Shown here: piece by piece, positions 34,360 to 43,170 of the stretch
How the letters are laid out: every line of letters starts with the position of its first letter
Position numbering within the stretch: the stretch's first letter is position 1
Source: Novosphingobium umbonatum
GTDB taxonomy: Bacteria > Pseudomonadota > Alphaproteobacteria > Sphingomonadales > Sphingomonadaceae
Direction of reading: 5' to 3'
DNA length: 64,000 nt
NCBI RefSeq assembly: GCF_004005905.1
Contig: NZ_SACO01000002.1
Span: 62,001-126,000, forward strand
Notes under the pieces: model-generated
What the model was told of the DNA's origin: nothing
Databases searched by the model: none
Seen by the model: only the letters and a program-made list of their open reading frames with translations
Program-made: the position numbers and the translations under genes

Positions 34360-35821
34360 GCCGCTTGGCGAGACCAACCCCTTTGCACTGGTGGAACGGC
34401 AGGCCAATGCCTTGCGCCTCTCCGCGCTTTGCCCGCTGGCGGCGCGCAATGGTCTGGCGGTGGGCATGCCTCTGGCCAATGCCCGCGCGCGTTTTCCCCA
34501 ATTGATCACCGCCCCCCATGACCGGCAGGCTGACCATCAGGAACTGGCCCGCCTTGCCACGCGCATGATGCGCTTCACGCCGCTGGTCACCCTTGATCCG
34601 CCCGACGGACTGCTGCTGGATATCACCGGCTGCGCGCATCTATGGGGCGGAGAGGAAGCCATGGTCGATGCCGTAGCCAGCGATGCCGCCGTGCTGGATG
34701 CAGGCTATAGTTTGCGCGGCGCGCTGGCCGATCATGCCGCCGCGGCGCGGGCCTTGGTGCGATACGGACGGGGGCAAAGGGATGTGCGCGCCCTGCCTCT
34801 GGCCGCGCTTGAACTGGACAGCGATGCCACACGCGGGCTGGAGCGGGCGGGGCTGAAAAACATTGGCGATCTGGCCACACGCCCGATGGCCGCTATCGCC
34901 GCGCGCTTCGGGCAAGGCGCCGTGGTGGCCCTGCGCCGCCTGCTGGGCGAGGAAGCCGCCCCCACTGCACCCTTGCGCAACATGGCACCTTTACGCTTTG
35001 AACGCAGCTTTGCCGAGCCGGTGGCGCTGCAAGCCACGATTGCCGCCTGTTTCCGCGATCTGTTGCTACAGGCCGCCCAAGTGCTGGAACAGCGCGCGCT
35101 GGGCGGGCGCGCCTTTCGCCTGATCCTGCATCGCAGCGATGGCCTGCGCCAGCATCTGGACATCACCACCAGCCAGCCCACCCGCGACCCCGCCCCCGTG
35201 CTGCGCCTGTTTGACGAACGCATTGCCGCGCTGGCCGATCCGCTGGACCCCGGCTTTGGCTATGACCGCATCACGTTGCTGGTGCCCGCCACCCAGCCCT
35301 TATCCGCGCGCCAGTCGGATCTGACAGGAGAGGGCGAGGAGGATCATGCGCTGGCCGATCTGGTGGACCGCCTCAGCACCAGACTGGGGGCCGAACGCAT
35401 CTATCGCCTTGCCCCGCGTGACAGCCATATTCCCGAAAGATCGCAGCGGCGCCTGCCCGCCCTGCACCACAGCACGCCCAAGCCATGGCCCGCGCCCGAC
35501 AGGGAGGAAGTGCCCTTGCGCCCGCTGCTGCTGTTCGATCCGCCTCAGCCCGTCACCGCCATGGCCAGCGTGCCCGATGGCCCGCCCCTGCGTTTCCGCT
35601 GGCAGGGGCAATTGCATGAAGTGGTGCTGGCCGAAGGGCCCGAACGCATCGCCCCCGAATGGTGGCGCCTGCCTCAAGGCCATTTGACCGACCATGGCGG
35701 GCTGACCCGCGATTATTACCGCGTGGAAAATGCGGAAGGTAACCGCTTCTGGCTGTTCCGCCACGGGCTTTATCAAGAGCGGCACAATCCCGCATGGTAT
35801 CTGCACGGCATTTTCGCGTGA
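34265..35821 (+). CDS. imuB: ImuB (Y-family polymerase-like, catalytically inactive hub)
   Basis: A 518-residue protein with the Y-family palm/fingers and little-finger layout (HLALWFPFLPSERV, PDGLLLDITGCAHLWGGEEAM). Y-family metal-binding acidic residues are not evident in the N-terminal strand, as in known ImuB proteins, which serve as hub joining ImuA, DnaE2 and the beta clamp. It overlaps imuA by 95 bases; an inner ATG at 34301 would shorten the overlap to 59 and give the more usual family start. Its TGA overlaps the dnaE2 ATG by one base. Confidence 0.92.
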   Translation: MAFSAPPPIAPNMTARRHLALWFPFLPSERVKPLGETNPFALVERQANALRLSALCPLAARNGLAVGMPLANARARFPQLITAPHDRQADHQELARLATRMMRFTPLVTLDPPDGLLLDITGCAHLWGGEEAMVDAVASDAAVLDAGYSLRGALADHAAAARALVRYGRGQRDVRALPLAALELDSDATRGLERAGLKNIGDLATRPMAAIAARFGQGAVVALRRLLGEEAAPTAPLRNMAPLRFERSFAEPVALQATIAACFRDLLLQAAQVLEQRALGGRAFRLILHRSDGLRQHLDITTSQPTRDPAPVLRLFDERIAALADPLDPGFGYDRITLLVPATQPLSARQSDLTGEGEEDHALADLVDRLSTRLGAERIYRLAPRDSHIPERSQRRLPALHHSTPKPWPAPDREEVPLRPLLLFDPPQPVTAMASVPDGPPLRFRWQGQLHEVVLAEGPERIAPEWWRLPQGHLTDHGGLTRDYYRVENAEGNRFWLFRHGLYQERHNPAWYLHGIFA

Positions 35822-38800
35822 TGTATTGCGAGACCATCGCCGCCACGGCCTATAGTTTCTTGCGCGGGGCATCGCATCCTTCCGAAATGGTGGGCCGTGC
35901 CGCCGCCTTGGGCATGGGCGGGATCGGCATTGCCGATCGCAACAGCGTGGCGGGCGTGGTGCGCGCCCATGTGGCATGGAAGGAGATACTGGCCAGCCAG
36001 CCTGACTTCCGCCTGATCGTGGGGGCAAGGCTGGTCTTTGCCGATGGCACGCCCGATATCATCGCCTATCCCACCGACCGCGCCGCATGGGGGCGGCTGA
36101 CCCGCCTGCTGACCTTGGGCAACCGCCGCGCGGAAAAGGGCGATTGCATCCTGCATCTGGGAGATCTGCTCGACCATGCGCAGGGGCAGGCCTTGATCGC
36201 CTGCGATGGCGATGCTGCCCTGCTCGCCCGCCTACGCGAGGCCACGCCCCATTGCTGGCTGGCCGCCACCATGCCACGCAGCGGGCGCGACGGGCGCGAA
36301 CTGGCGCGGCGCATGGCGCTGGGCGAGGCGGCGGGTGTGTCAATTATCGCCAGCAATGACGCGCTTTATGCTGGCCCTGATTGCCGCCCCTTGCAGGACA
36401 TCATGACCTGTATCCGCGAAGGCATTGCGGTGCAGACCGCAGGCCGCCTGCTCTCCGCCCATGCCGAGCGTTATTTGAAATCCCCCGCCGAAATGGCCCG
36501 CCTGTTTGCCCCCTGCCCTCAGGCGATCGAGGCAACGCAGGATCTGTTTTCCGCCATCAGCTTCACGCTGGATGCCTTGAAATATGAATATCCCCATGAG
36601 CCGGTGGCGCCGGGCCATACGCCGCAAAGCTGGCTGGAGGAACTGGTCGAGCGCGGCGGGCGGCAACGCTTCCCCGATGGCCTGCCCCCCCGCTATCGCA
36701 CCACGCTGGCCGAGGAATTCAAGCTGATCGCCGCGCAGAATTACGCGCCCTATTTCCTGACCGTGCATGATATTGTCGCCCATGCCCGCAGCCTTGATCC
36801 GCCCATCCTGTGTCAGGGGCGGGGCAGCGCAGCCAATTCGTTGGTATGCTATTTCCTTGGCATCACGCCGGTCGATCCGGTGGAGCAGAAGCTGTTGTTC
36901 AGCCGCTTCCTGTCCGAAGCCCGCGATGAACCGCCCGATATCGATGTCGATTTCGAACATGAGCGGCGCGAGGAGGTGATCCAATATATCTATGCCCGCT
37001 ATGGCCGTGACCGCGCCGGCATTGCCGCCACCGTCATCCATTACCGCCCGCGCAGCACCCTGCGCGAGGTGGGCAAAGCCTTGGGATTAAGCGAGGATGT
37101 GACGCAGCACCTGTCGGGCACGATCTGGGGCAGCCATGGCCGCGATCTGCCCGAAAGCCGGATCACCGAGGCGGGGTTTGACCCCGACAATCCCGAAATC
37201 GCCCGCCTGCGCGATCTGGTTGCGCAAATGCTGAATATGCCGCGCCACCTTTCGCAACATGTCGGCGGCTTTGTGCTGACACAGGGGCGGCTCGATGAAA
37301 TGGTGCCGATCCATAATGCCGCGATGGAGGAGCGCACTTTCATCGAATGGGACAAGGATGACATTGACGCGCTGGGGCTGATGAAGGTCGATGTGCTGGC
37401 GCTGGGCATGCTGACCTGCATCCGCAAGAGTTTTGATCTGATGCGCCGCCACGGGCTGGGCGATTACACGCTGGCCACGGTGCCGCGCGAGGACGAGGCG
37501 ACTTACAACATGCTGAGCCGCGCCGATTCCATCGGCACGTTTCAGGTGGAAAGCCGCGCCCAGATCGCCATGTTGCCTCGCATGAAGCCGAAATGCCTGT
37601 ATGATCTGGTGATCCAGGTGGCGATTGTGCGCCCCGGCCCCATTCAGGGCGGAATGGTCCACCCCTATCTGCGCCGCCGCAATGGCGAGGAAAAGGTGGT
37701 GTTCCCCAGCCCCGCCCCGCCGCATGATCCCCATGAATTGCGCGAGGTTCTGGGCAAGACTTTGGGCGTGCCTTTGTTTCAGGAACAAGCGATGAAGCTG
37801 GCGATGGTCGCCGCCGGTTTCTCGCCGGTCGAGGCCGATAAATTGCGCCGATCCATGGCCGCCTTTCGCAAGAAGGGCGTGGTGAGCATCCATCAGCAGC
37901 CGATGATCGAAGGCATGGTCAAACGCGGCTATGAGCGCGAATTTGCCGAAAGATGCTTCAAACAGATCGAGGGCTTTGGCGAATATGGCTTTCCCGAAAG
38001 CCATGCACAGGCCTTTGCATGGCTGGCCTATGTGTCGAGCTGGCTCAAATGCCATGTCCCCGCCGCTTTCACCGCCGCCTTGCTCAATTCGCAGCCGATG
38101 GGTTTTTATGCGCCTGCGCAGCTGGTGGGTGATGCAAGGGCGCATGGGGTCAAGGTCCGCCCGATCGATGTGGGCGCGTCGGATTGGGATAGCACGCTGG
38201 AGGGCGAGCGTATCCTGCGGCTGGGCCTGCGCCAGATCATCGGCTTTCGCGCCGAATGGGCGGGTGCGATCGTGGCGGCGCGTGAGACAAGCCCCTTTAT
38301 CAGCCTTGAGGATCTGGCCCGCCGCGCGGGGCTGCCCTCGCGCGCCATGGCGCTATTGGCCGATGCCGATGCGCTGGGATCGCTGGAACAAAGCCGCCGC
38401 AAGGCAGGCTGGGACGTGCGCCGCCTGCCCGCGCGCCAGCTGGACCTGTTTGCCGCGATGCAGGCGCCCGAATTGGGGGCCGAGGCCGACCCTGCCCTGC
38501 CGCCGGTTACCCCCGCCGAACAGGTCACCGGCGATTACCAGACCACCCGCCTCTCACTGCAAGGCCATCCGGTGCAATTCCTGCGCGAGGCTTTGACGCA
38601 GGAAGGCGTGCTGAGCTGCGCGCAGGTCAATGCCGCCAAGGATGGCGCGCGCGTGGCCTGTGTGGGCGCGGTGCTGGTGCGGCAAAGGCCGGGCAAGGGC
38701 AATGCGGTGTTCATTACCATCGAGGACGAGACCGGCATCGTCAACGCGCTGATGTGGGCGCGCGATTTTGAAGAGCAGCGCGCCGCCGTGATGGGCGCGC

Positions 38801-38979
38801 GGCTGATGCGGATTGATGGCGAGGTGCAGCATAGCAAGGAAGGCGTGGTGCATCTGATGGCCAAAAAGGTGGCCAACCGCACTTCCATGCTCACCGGATC
38901 TTCGGCCAAGGCGCCTCCGGTGCGTGCGCGCCATCCAAGGCAGGTGCGCCTGCTGCCGCCATCGCGCGATTTCCATTGA
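35821..38979 (+). CDS. dnaE2: Error-prone DNA polymerase III alpha subunit DnaE2
   Basis: A 1052-residue C-family polymerase that performs damage-induced mutagenic synthesis. It has the N-terminal PHP domain (about 3-180), palm motifs GRGSAANS (333-340) and PDIDVDF (372-378, catalytic aspartates), tandem HhH region, and a C-terminal OB fold (about 890-1000). Length and order fit DnaE2, not DnaE1. Start is the ATG of TGATG, coupling it to imuB. It is the last gene of the LexA-controlled operon. Confidence 0.96.
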   Translation: MYCETIAATAYSFLRGASHPSEMVGRAAALGMGGIGIADRNSVAGVVRAHVAWKEILASQPDFRLIVGARLVFADGTPDIIAYPTDRAAWGRLTRLLTLGNRRAEKGDCILHLGDLLDHAQGQALIACDGDAALLARLREATPHCWLAATMPRSGRDGRELARRMALGEAAGVSIIASNDALYAGPDCRPLQDIMTCIREGIAVQTAGRLLSAHAERYLKSPAEMARLFAPCPQAIEATQDLFSAISFTLDALKYEYPHEPVAPGHTPQSWLEELVERGGRQRFPDGLPPRYRTTLAEEFKLIAAQNYAPYFLTVHDIVAHARSLDPPILCQGRGSAANSLVCYFLGITPVDPVEQKLLFSRFLSEARDEPPDIDVDFEHERREEVIQYIYARYGRDRAGIAATVIHYRPRSTLREVGKALGLSEDVTQHLSGTIWGSHGRDLPESRITEAGFDPDNPEIARLRDLVAQMLNMPRHLSQHVGGFVLTQGRLDEMVPIHNAAMEERTFIEWDKDDIDALGLMKVDVLALGMLTCIRKSFDLMRRHGLGDYTLATVPREDEATYNMLSRADSIGTFQVESRAQIAMLPRMKPKCLYDLVIQVAIVRPGPIQGGMVHPYLRRRNGEEKVVFPSPAPPHDPHELREVLGKTLGVPLFQEQAMKLAMVAAGFSPVEADKLRRSMAAFRKKGVVSIHQQPMIEGMVKRGYEREFAERCFKQIEGFGEYGFPESHAQAFAWLAYVSSWLKCHVPAAFTAALLNSQPMGFYAPAQLVGDARAHGVKVRPIDVGASDWDSTLEGERILRLGLRQIIGFRAEWAGAIVAARETSPFISLEDLARRAGLPSRAMALLADADALGSLEQSRRKAGWDVRRLPARQLDLFAAMQAPELGAEADPALPPVTPAEQVTGDYQTTRLSLQGHPVQFLREALTQEGVLSCAQVNAAKDGARVACVGAVLVRQRPGKGNAVFITIEDETGIVNALMWARDFEEQRAAVMGARLMRIDGEVQHSKEGVVHLMAKKVANRTSMLTGSSAKAPPVRARHPRQVRLLPPSRDFH

Positions 38980-39080
38980 AACTGGGTTAAATGACGTAGG
39001 CGGGCCAAGGGCCTCCTTCTGTCCGCCAGCCGGAAAAACGGCGCTTTCCCGCCGCCCCCACCCGCAGAAATCCGCCATTC

Positions 39081-39179
39081 CTTGGCGCAACTTCCGGCAG
39101 GCGAACAGGCGCGACAAGCCGCGCCAAGGCGGCGCCTGTGCCAGCGTAGCCTCCCCCTGCCCACCCGGCTTGCGCCAAG
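39081..39179. repeat. Three copies of GCGCCAAG upstream of a TonB receptor
   Basis: CTTGGCGCAA (39081-39090) and TTGCGCCAAG (39170-39179) are perfect reverse complements; a third GCGCCAAG lies at 39121-39128. They fill the 261-base gap between dnaE2 and the receptor gene, which otherwise holds no gene. They could be sites for an unlinked regulator or arms of a large hairpin. Confidence 0.4.
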
Positions 39180-39240
39180 CATCGGGCCAAAAACAAAAAT
39201 CCGGCCAGATCAGGCGCATTCCATCATGAGGACCAAACCT

Positions 39241-41457
39241 ATGAAGCTGCTGCAACTGCTCCCATCCACATGTATCGCCGCCATCGCCATTGCCAGCGCG
39301 CCTGCCTATGCGGCTGACGCCCCCGCAGAACAAGCGGCCTCCTCCGGCGGGCTGGACGCGATTGTCGTGACCGCACAGCGCCGCGAGGAAAAGCTGCAGG
39401 ATGTGCCGGTAGCGGTTACCGCTTTCAGCCCCGCCATGATCCGCCAGCTCAACATCAATGACGCGATCCAGACGTCCAAATTCGTGCCCGGCATGATCTC
39501 GGGCCATAATGCGGGTCTGGGCGCGGCCAATGCCTATTATCTGCGCGCGCTGGGCAACAGCCAGTCGACCGCGACCTTTGACGCGCCGGTCACCACCTAT
39601 GTCAACGACATGTATATCGCGCGCCAGAACGCCAACAATTATGCCTTTTTTGACACCGAACGCGTGGAAATCCTGCGCGGCCCGCAAGGCACTTTGTTTG
39701 GCCGCAACACCACCGGCGGCGCGGTCAATGTCATCCTGCGCAAGCCTGCCGACCATTTTGCCGCCAGCGGCGAAGTGACCGGCGGCTCCTATGACCGCTA
39801 TACCGCCAAGGCCACCGTGGACCTGCCGGTGTCGGAAAAGGTGCTGACCAAGCTATCGGGTTTCTACATCAAGGATGGTGGTTACCTGCATAACATCACC
39901 ACCGGCGAAAAAATGAATGGCGAGAAGAACTGGGGCCTGCGCGGCGATATCCGTTTCAAGCCCAGCGCCGCGCTGACCATCGACCTTGCCGCCGAACATA
40001 GCAGCAATGCGGGCACCTATGCCGGCCTGCGCAGCGTGGCGGGCACCAGCCCCTATGTGGTCAATGGCACCAGCGTTCCGGTCTTCTATGAAACCGCCGC
40101 AGGCCTGCGCAAGACCGACTGCACCCAGAACAACATCAACACCTTGCTGACCACCGGCAAGGGCGCCTGCAACCTGACTACGGTCACCTCGGTCAGCGCC
40201 AATGTCGCCTATGACACCGGCTCTGGCATGTTGACCTATATCGCCGGTTGGCGCCGGATGAACCAGGGCTACATCAACCAGTATGATGCCAACACGGTGA
40301 ACCCCTATGCCGCCTATATTCTGGTGGACAATGGCACCAATGACCAATGGTCGCAGGAGCTGAAATACAACACCGGCCTGTTTGACAACAAGCTGAAGCT
40401 GACCACCGGCGTGTTCTATCTGCAGGAAATCAGCAATGACCGGCAGACCACTTTCACCGGCGGCACCACCGCTTTCCGCCCCATTCAGGATTCGATCTAT
40501 CGCTTCAAGGCCGAAACCGCCGCTTTCTATGCGCAGGGTGATATCAAGCTGGCCGATCCGCTGACGCTGACTGTGGGCGGGCGCTATACGTGGGAAAAGA
40601 AGACGCTGCACTTCACCCCCTCGCCCAGCTTCACCGGCCTTGGCTATGGCGATGCCGCTGTGCAGGCCTATGGCATCCCCTTGGCGCAGAGCGTGAACAA
40701 GTTCACCCCGCGTTTTGCCCTGAACTACAAGGTCGCGCCCGATGTGATGCTGTTTGCCTCGGCCACCAATGGTTTCAAGTCGGGCGGGTGGAACGGCACC
40801 GCCGCCATCCCCAGCAGCGCGGTCACTTTCCGCCCCGAAAAGACCTGGTCCTATGAAGCGGGCATGAAGTCCGAATTCCTCGACCACAAGTTGCGCGTCA
40901 ACATCACCGGCTATATCGCCCGCACCAGCGACCTGCAGGCCACCGCCGCCGTGCTCAGCCCGGTAACCGGCACGATTGCCCAATTGCCCTTCAACGCGGG
41001 CACGCAAAAGGTGCAAGGGGTGGAAATCGAGACCTCGGCCAAGCTGGGTGATTTCACCCTGTTTGCCAATCCCTCGTTCATGAAGGCCAAATACACCTAT
41101 ATCAGCCCCGCCACCACCGCGCTGACCACCGCGCTCAGCCCCGTGCGTGCGCCCACCTTCCAGATCAGCAGCGGCGTGCTGTATGAAAAGTCGGTGGATG
41201 CGATCAAGGGCACGATTGGCCTTTCGGCAGCATGGCGTCACAACTCGCCCTATTGGGTGGCAGTGCTCAACACCACCCATACGCAGACCGAGGACTTCCT
41301 TGATCTGGGGGTCACCTATCGCACGGCGAATGACAAGATCACCGTGGGCTTCGATGTGGCCAATGTGACCGACCAGAAGACGGTCACCGCCAACTTCCTC
41401 TCGCTCTTCCCCGGCGATCCGCGTCGCTACACCGTGCGGGTGAAGTTCAAGATGTAA
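39241..41457 (+). CDS. TonB-dependent receptor (substrate unknown)
   Basis: A 738-residue outer-membrane receptor. Signal peptide ends near A24 (PAYA|A); TonB-box-like IVVTAQR is at 41-47 and is followed by the typical REEKLQDVPVAVTAF plug start, with LRGPQGTLFGRNTTGGAVN in the plug. Barrel length fits small-molecule rather than polysaccharide receptors. The ATG at 39241 is 8 bases after AGGA; the ATG at 39226 has no site. It is followed by a hairpin and then amidohydrolase genes, so it likely imports their substrate (inference). Confidence 0.92.
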   Translation: MKLLQLLPSTCIAAIAIASAPAYAADAPAEQAASSGGLDAIVVTAQRREEKLQDVPVAVTAFSPAMIRQLNINDAIQTSKFVPGMISGHNAGLGAANAYYLRALGNSQSTATFDAPVTTYVNDMYIARQNANNYAFFDTERVEILRGPQGTLFGRNTTGGAVNVILRKPADHFAASGEVTGGSYDRYTAKATVDLPVSEKVLTKLSGFYIKDGGYLHNITTGEKMNGEKNWGLRGDIRFKPSAALTIDLAAEHSSNAGTYAGLRSVAGTSPYVVNGTSVPVFYETAAGLRKTDCTQNNINTLLTTGKGACNLTTVTSVSANVAYDTGSGMLTYIAGWRRMNQGYINQYDANTVNPYAAYILVDNGTNDQWSQELKYNTGLFDNKLKLTTGVFYLQEISNDRQTTFTGGTTAFRPIQDSIYRFKAETAAFYAQGDIKLADPLTLTVGGRYTWEKKTLHFTPSPSFTGLGYGDAAVQAYGIPLAQSVNKFTPRFALNYKVAPDVMLFASATNGFKSGGWNGTAAIPSSAVTFRPEKTWSYEAGMKSEFLDHKLRVNITGYIARTSDLQATAAVLSPVTGTIAQLPFNAGTQKVQGVEIETSAKLGDFTLFANPSFMKAKYTYISPATTALTTALSPVRAPTFQISSGVLYEKSVDAIKGTIGLSAAWRHNSPYWVAVLNTTHTQTEDFLDLGVTYRTANDKITVGFDVANVTDQKTVTANFLSLFPGDPRRYTVRVKFKM

Positions 41458-41465
41458 CAAGCCTT

Positions 41466-41501
41466 TCCGGCAGGCGGGGGCCACCTCCTCCGCCTGCCGG
41501 A
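41466..41501 (+). terminator. 12-bp GC hairpin after the TonB receptor
   Basis: TCCGGCAGGCGG (41466-41477) pairs perfectly with CCGCCTGCCGGA (41490-41501) around a 12-base loop, 9 bases past the receptor stop. There is no run of T. It resembles the hairpin after the sugar receptor at 27710-27736 and probably separates receptor expression from the downstream enzymes. Confidence 0.55.
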
Positions 41502-41588
41502 TAATTGCGCCGCCAAAGTGGTCATGCCCCGCCCTGCCCGTCAGCTTGGAACAAACCCTCCTTGGCCAGCGCAGGAAGTGCATTTGAG

Positions 41589-42278
41589 ATGACCATCATC
41601 GGCACCAGAATGATCCGTGAAGACAAAACCGCCCGCCAGATCTTTGAAGAGGTGATGGCCAATCCCGCCCGCAGCAAATTCGGCTTTGGCGAGAAAGTGG
41701 CGATCGTGAACATCGACTTTCAGAACGCCTATACGCGGATCGACCGTTACAAGACCGCCTATGAAACCGACCCGCGCCAGATCGAATATGTGAACACGAT
41801 CAGCGCGCTGGCCCGCAAAAAGGGTATGCCGGTGGTCTGGACCCATGTGGCCTATGCGCAGGACGCATCAGACGCAGGCGTATGGGGCACGCGCACCAAC
41901 ACGCCCGATTCCCTGCAAAACATCAAATATGACAGCGACCGCCACGCCTTTGACGAGCGCTGCGACATTGCGCCTTCCGACACGGTTTATACCAAGCGCA
42001 TGCCCTCGCCCTTCTTTGAAACGCCGCTGCAAAGCCTGCTGGTGTGGCACAAGGTGGACACGGTGGTGATCACCGGCGGCTCCACCTCGGGCTGTGTACG
42101 CGCGGCGGCGGTGGATTCGCTCAGCCGTGGCTATCGCACCATCGTCCCCATCGAATGCGTGGCCGACAAGCATGAGTCCTATCACTTCGCCAATCTCACC
42201 GACCTGCAACTCAAATATGCCGATGTGGAACCGGTACAGAGTGTGATCGACTGGCTGGAGGGTCGCGCCGATGCGTGA
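41589..42278 (+). CDS. Isochorismatase-fold cysteine hydrolase (N-carbamoylsarcosine amidase-like)
   Basis: A 229-residue cysteine hydrolase. The catalytic triad is visible as D43 (NIDFQNAY), K136 (TKRMPS) and C169 (GSTSGCVRA). Relatives hydrolyse N-carbamoyl groups (N-carbamoylsarcosine, ureidoacrylate) or amides; the STSGC elbow and length are nearer the carbamoyl-hydrolase group than isochorismatases. AGGAAG precedes the ATG. It overlaps the next gene by 8 bases and starts a four-gene operon. Substrate not deducible. Confidence 0.87.
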   Translation: MTIIGTRMIREDKTARQIFEEVMANPARSKFGFGEKVAIVNIDFQNAYTRIDRYKTAYETDPRQIEYVNTISALARKKGMPVVWTHVAYAQDASDAGVWGTRTNTPDSLQNIKYDSDRHAFDERCDIAPSDTVYTKRMPSPFFETPLQSLLVWHKVDTVVITGGSTSGCVRAAAVDSLSRGYRTIVPIECVADKHESYHFANLTDLQLKYADVEPVQSVIDWLEGRADA

Positions 42279-43170
42279 GGGTGCCCCCGATCCCGAACTC
42301 TATGACTTCACCCCCTATCGCGCCCGCAAGCCTATCGTGTGGCCGGGGGGCAAGAAGGTGGCGGTCTGGGTTTCGCCCAATCTGGAATATTACGAGATAG
42401 ACCCGCCCGCCAATCCCCACCGCAAAAGCTGGGCCAAGCCCCATCCCGATGTAGTGGGCTATGCGCATCGCGACCATGCCAATCGCGTGGGCCACTGGCG
42501 CATGGCCGATGTGATGAGCAAGCATGGGTTCAAAGGCTCGGTCAGCCTATCGGTCGCCCTGTGCCAGCATCACCCCGATGTGGTGCAGGACGCCAATGCG
42601 CGCGACTGGGAGTTTTTCAGCCACGGCATTTACAACACCCGCTATTCCTATGGCATGGACGAGGCGCAAGAGCGCGCCATCATCGAGGATTCCATCCGCA
42701 CCGTGCGCGAGGCCACCGGCCAGACCATCCGTGGCTGGCTGGCGCCCGCGCTGACGCATACGCCGCGCACGCTGGATCTGATCGCCGAATATGGCATGGA
42801 TTACACTTGCGACCTGTATCACGACGACCAGCCCTTTCCGGTCAAGGTCGCCAAGCGCCGCCTGCTCTCCATACCCTATAGCCTTGAGGTCAACGACCAC
42901 TATGGCTTCTTCATCTATAACATGAGCCCGCGCGACTATGCCCAGACGCTGATCCGGCAGTATGAGCGGCTCGCGGCGGAGGAAAGCGGCACGGTGATGT
43001 GCATTCCGCTCCATTCCTATCTGATCGGTCAACCCCATCGCATCGGCGCGTTTGAAGAAGTGCTGCGCCATATTGCCGCCGATGCTGGCGAAGGTGGACG
43101 GGCATGGATCACACGCGCAGGCGATATTGCCGATGCCTGGTATGCGTCCCAACAGGAGGACGGCCAATGA
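42271..43170 (+). CDS. NodB-fold (polysaccharide-deacetylase family) protein, PuuE-like
   Basis: A 299-residue cytoplasmic protein without a signal peptide. It belongs to the NodB-homology family branch that includes the allantoinase PuuE. The canonical TFDD motif is replaced by SPNLE (about 35-39) and HxxxH by H118-GIYN, so the usual deacetylase metal site is not complete. A role on a cyclic imide or ureide is more likely than on cell-wall sugars, given the carbamoyl-hydrolase-like gene that it overlaps by 8 bases. Followed by a second copy of the family. Confidence 0.82.
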   Translation: MREGAPDPELYDFTPYRARKPIVWPGGKKVAVWVSPNLEYYEIDPPANPHRKSWAKPHPDVVGYAHRDHANRVGHWRMADVMSKHGFKGSVSLSVALCQHHPDVVQDANARDWEFFSHGIYNTRYSYGMDEAQERAIIEDSIRTVREATGQTIRGWLAPALTHTPRTLDLIAEYGMDYTCDLYHDDQPFPVKVAKRRLLSIPYSLEVNDHYGFFIYNMSPRDYAQTLIRQYERLAAEESGTVMCIPLHSYLIGQPHRIGAFEEVLRHIAADAGEGGRAWITRAGDIADAWYASQQEDGQ

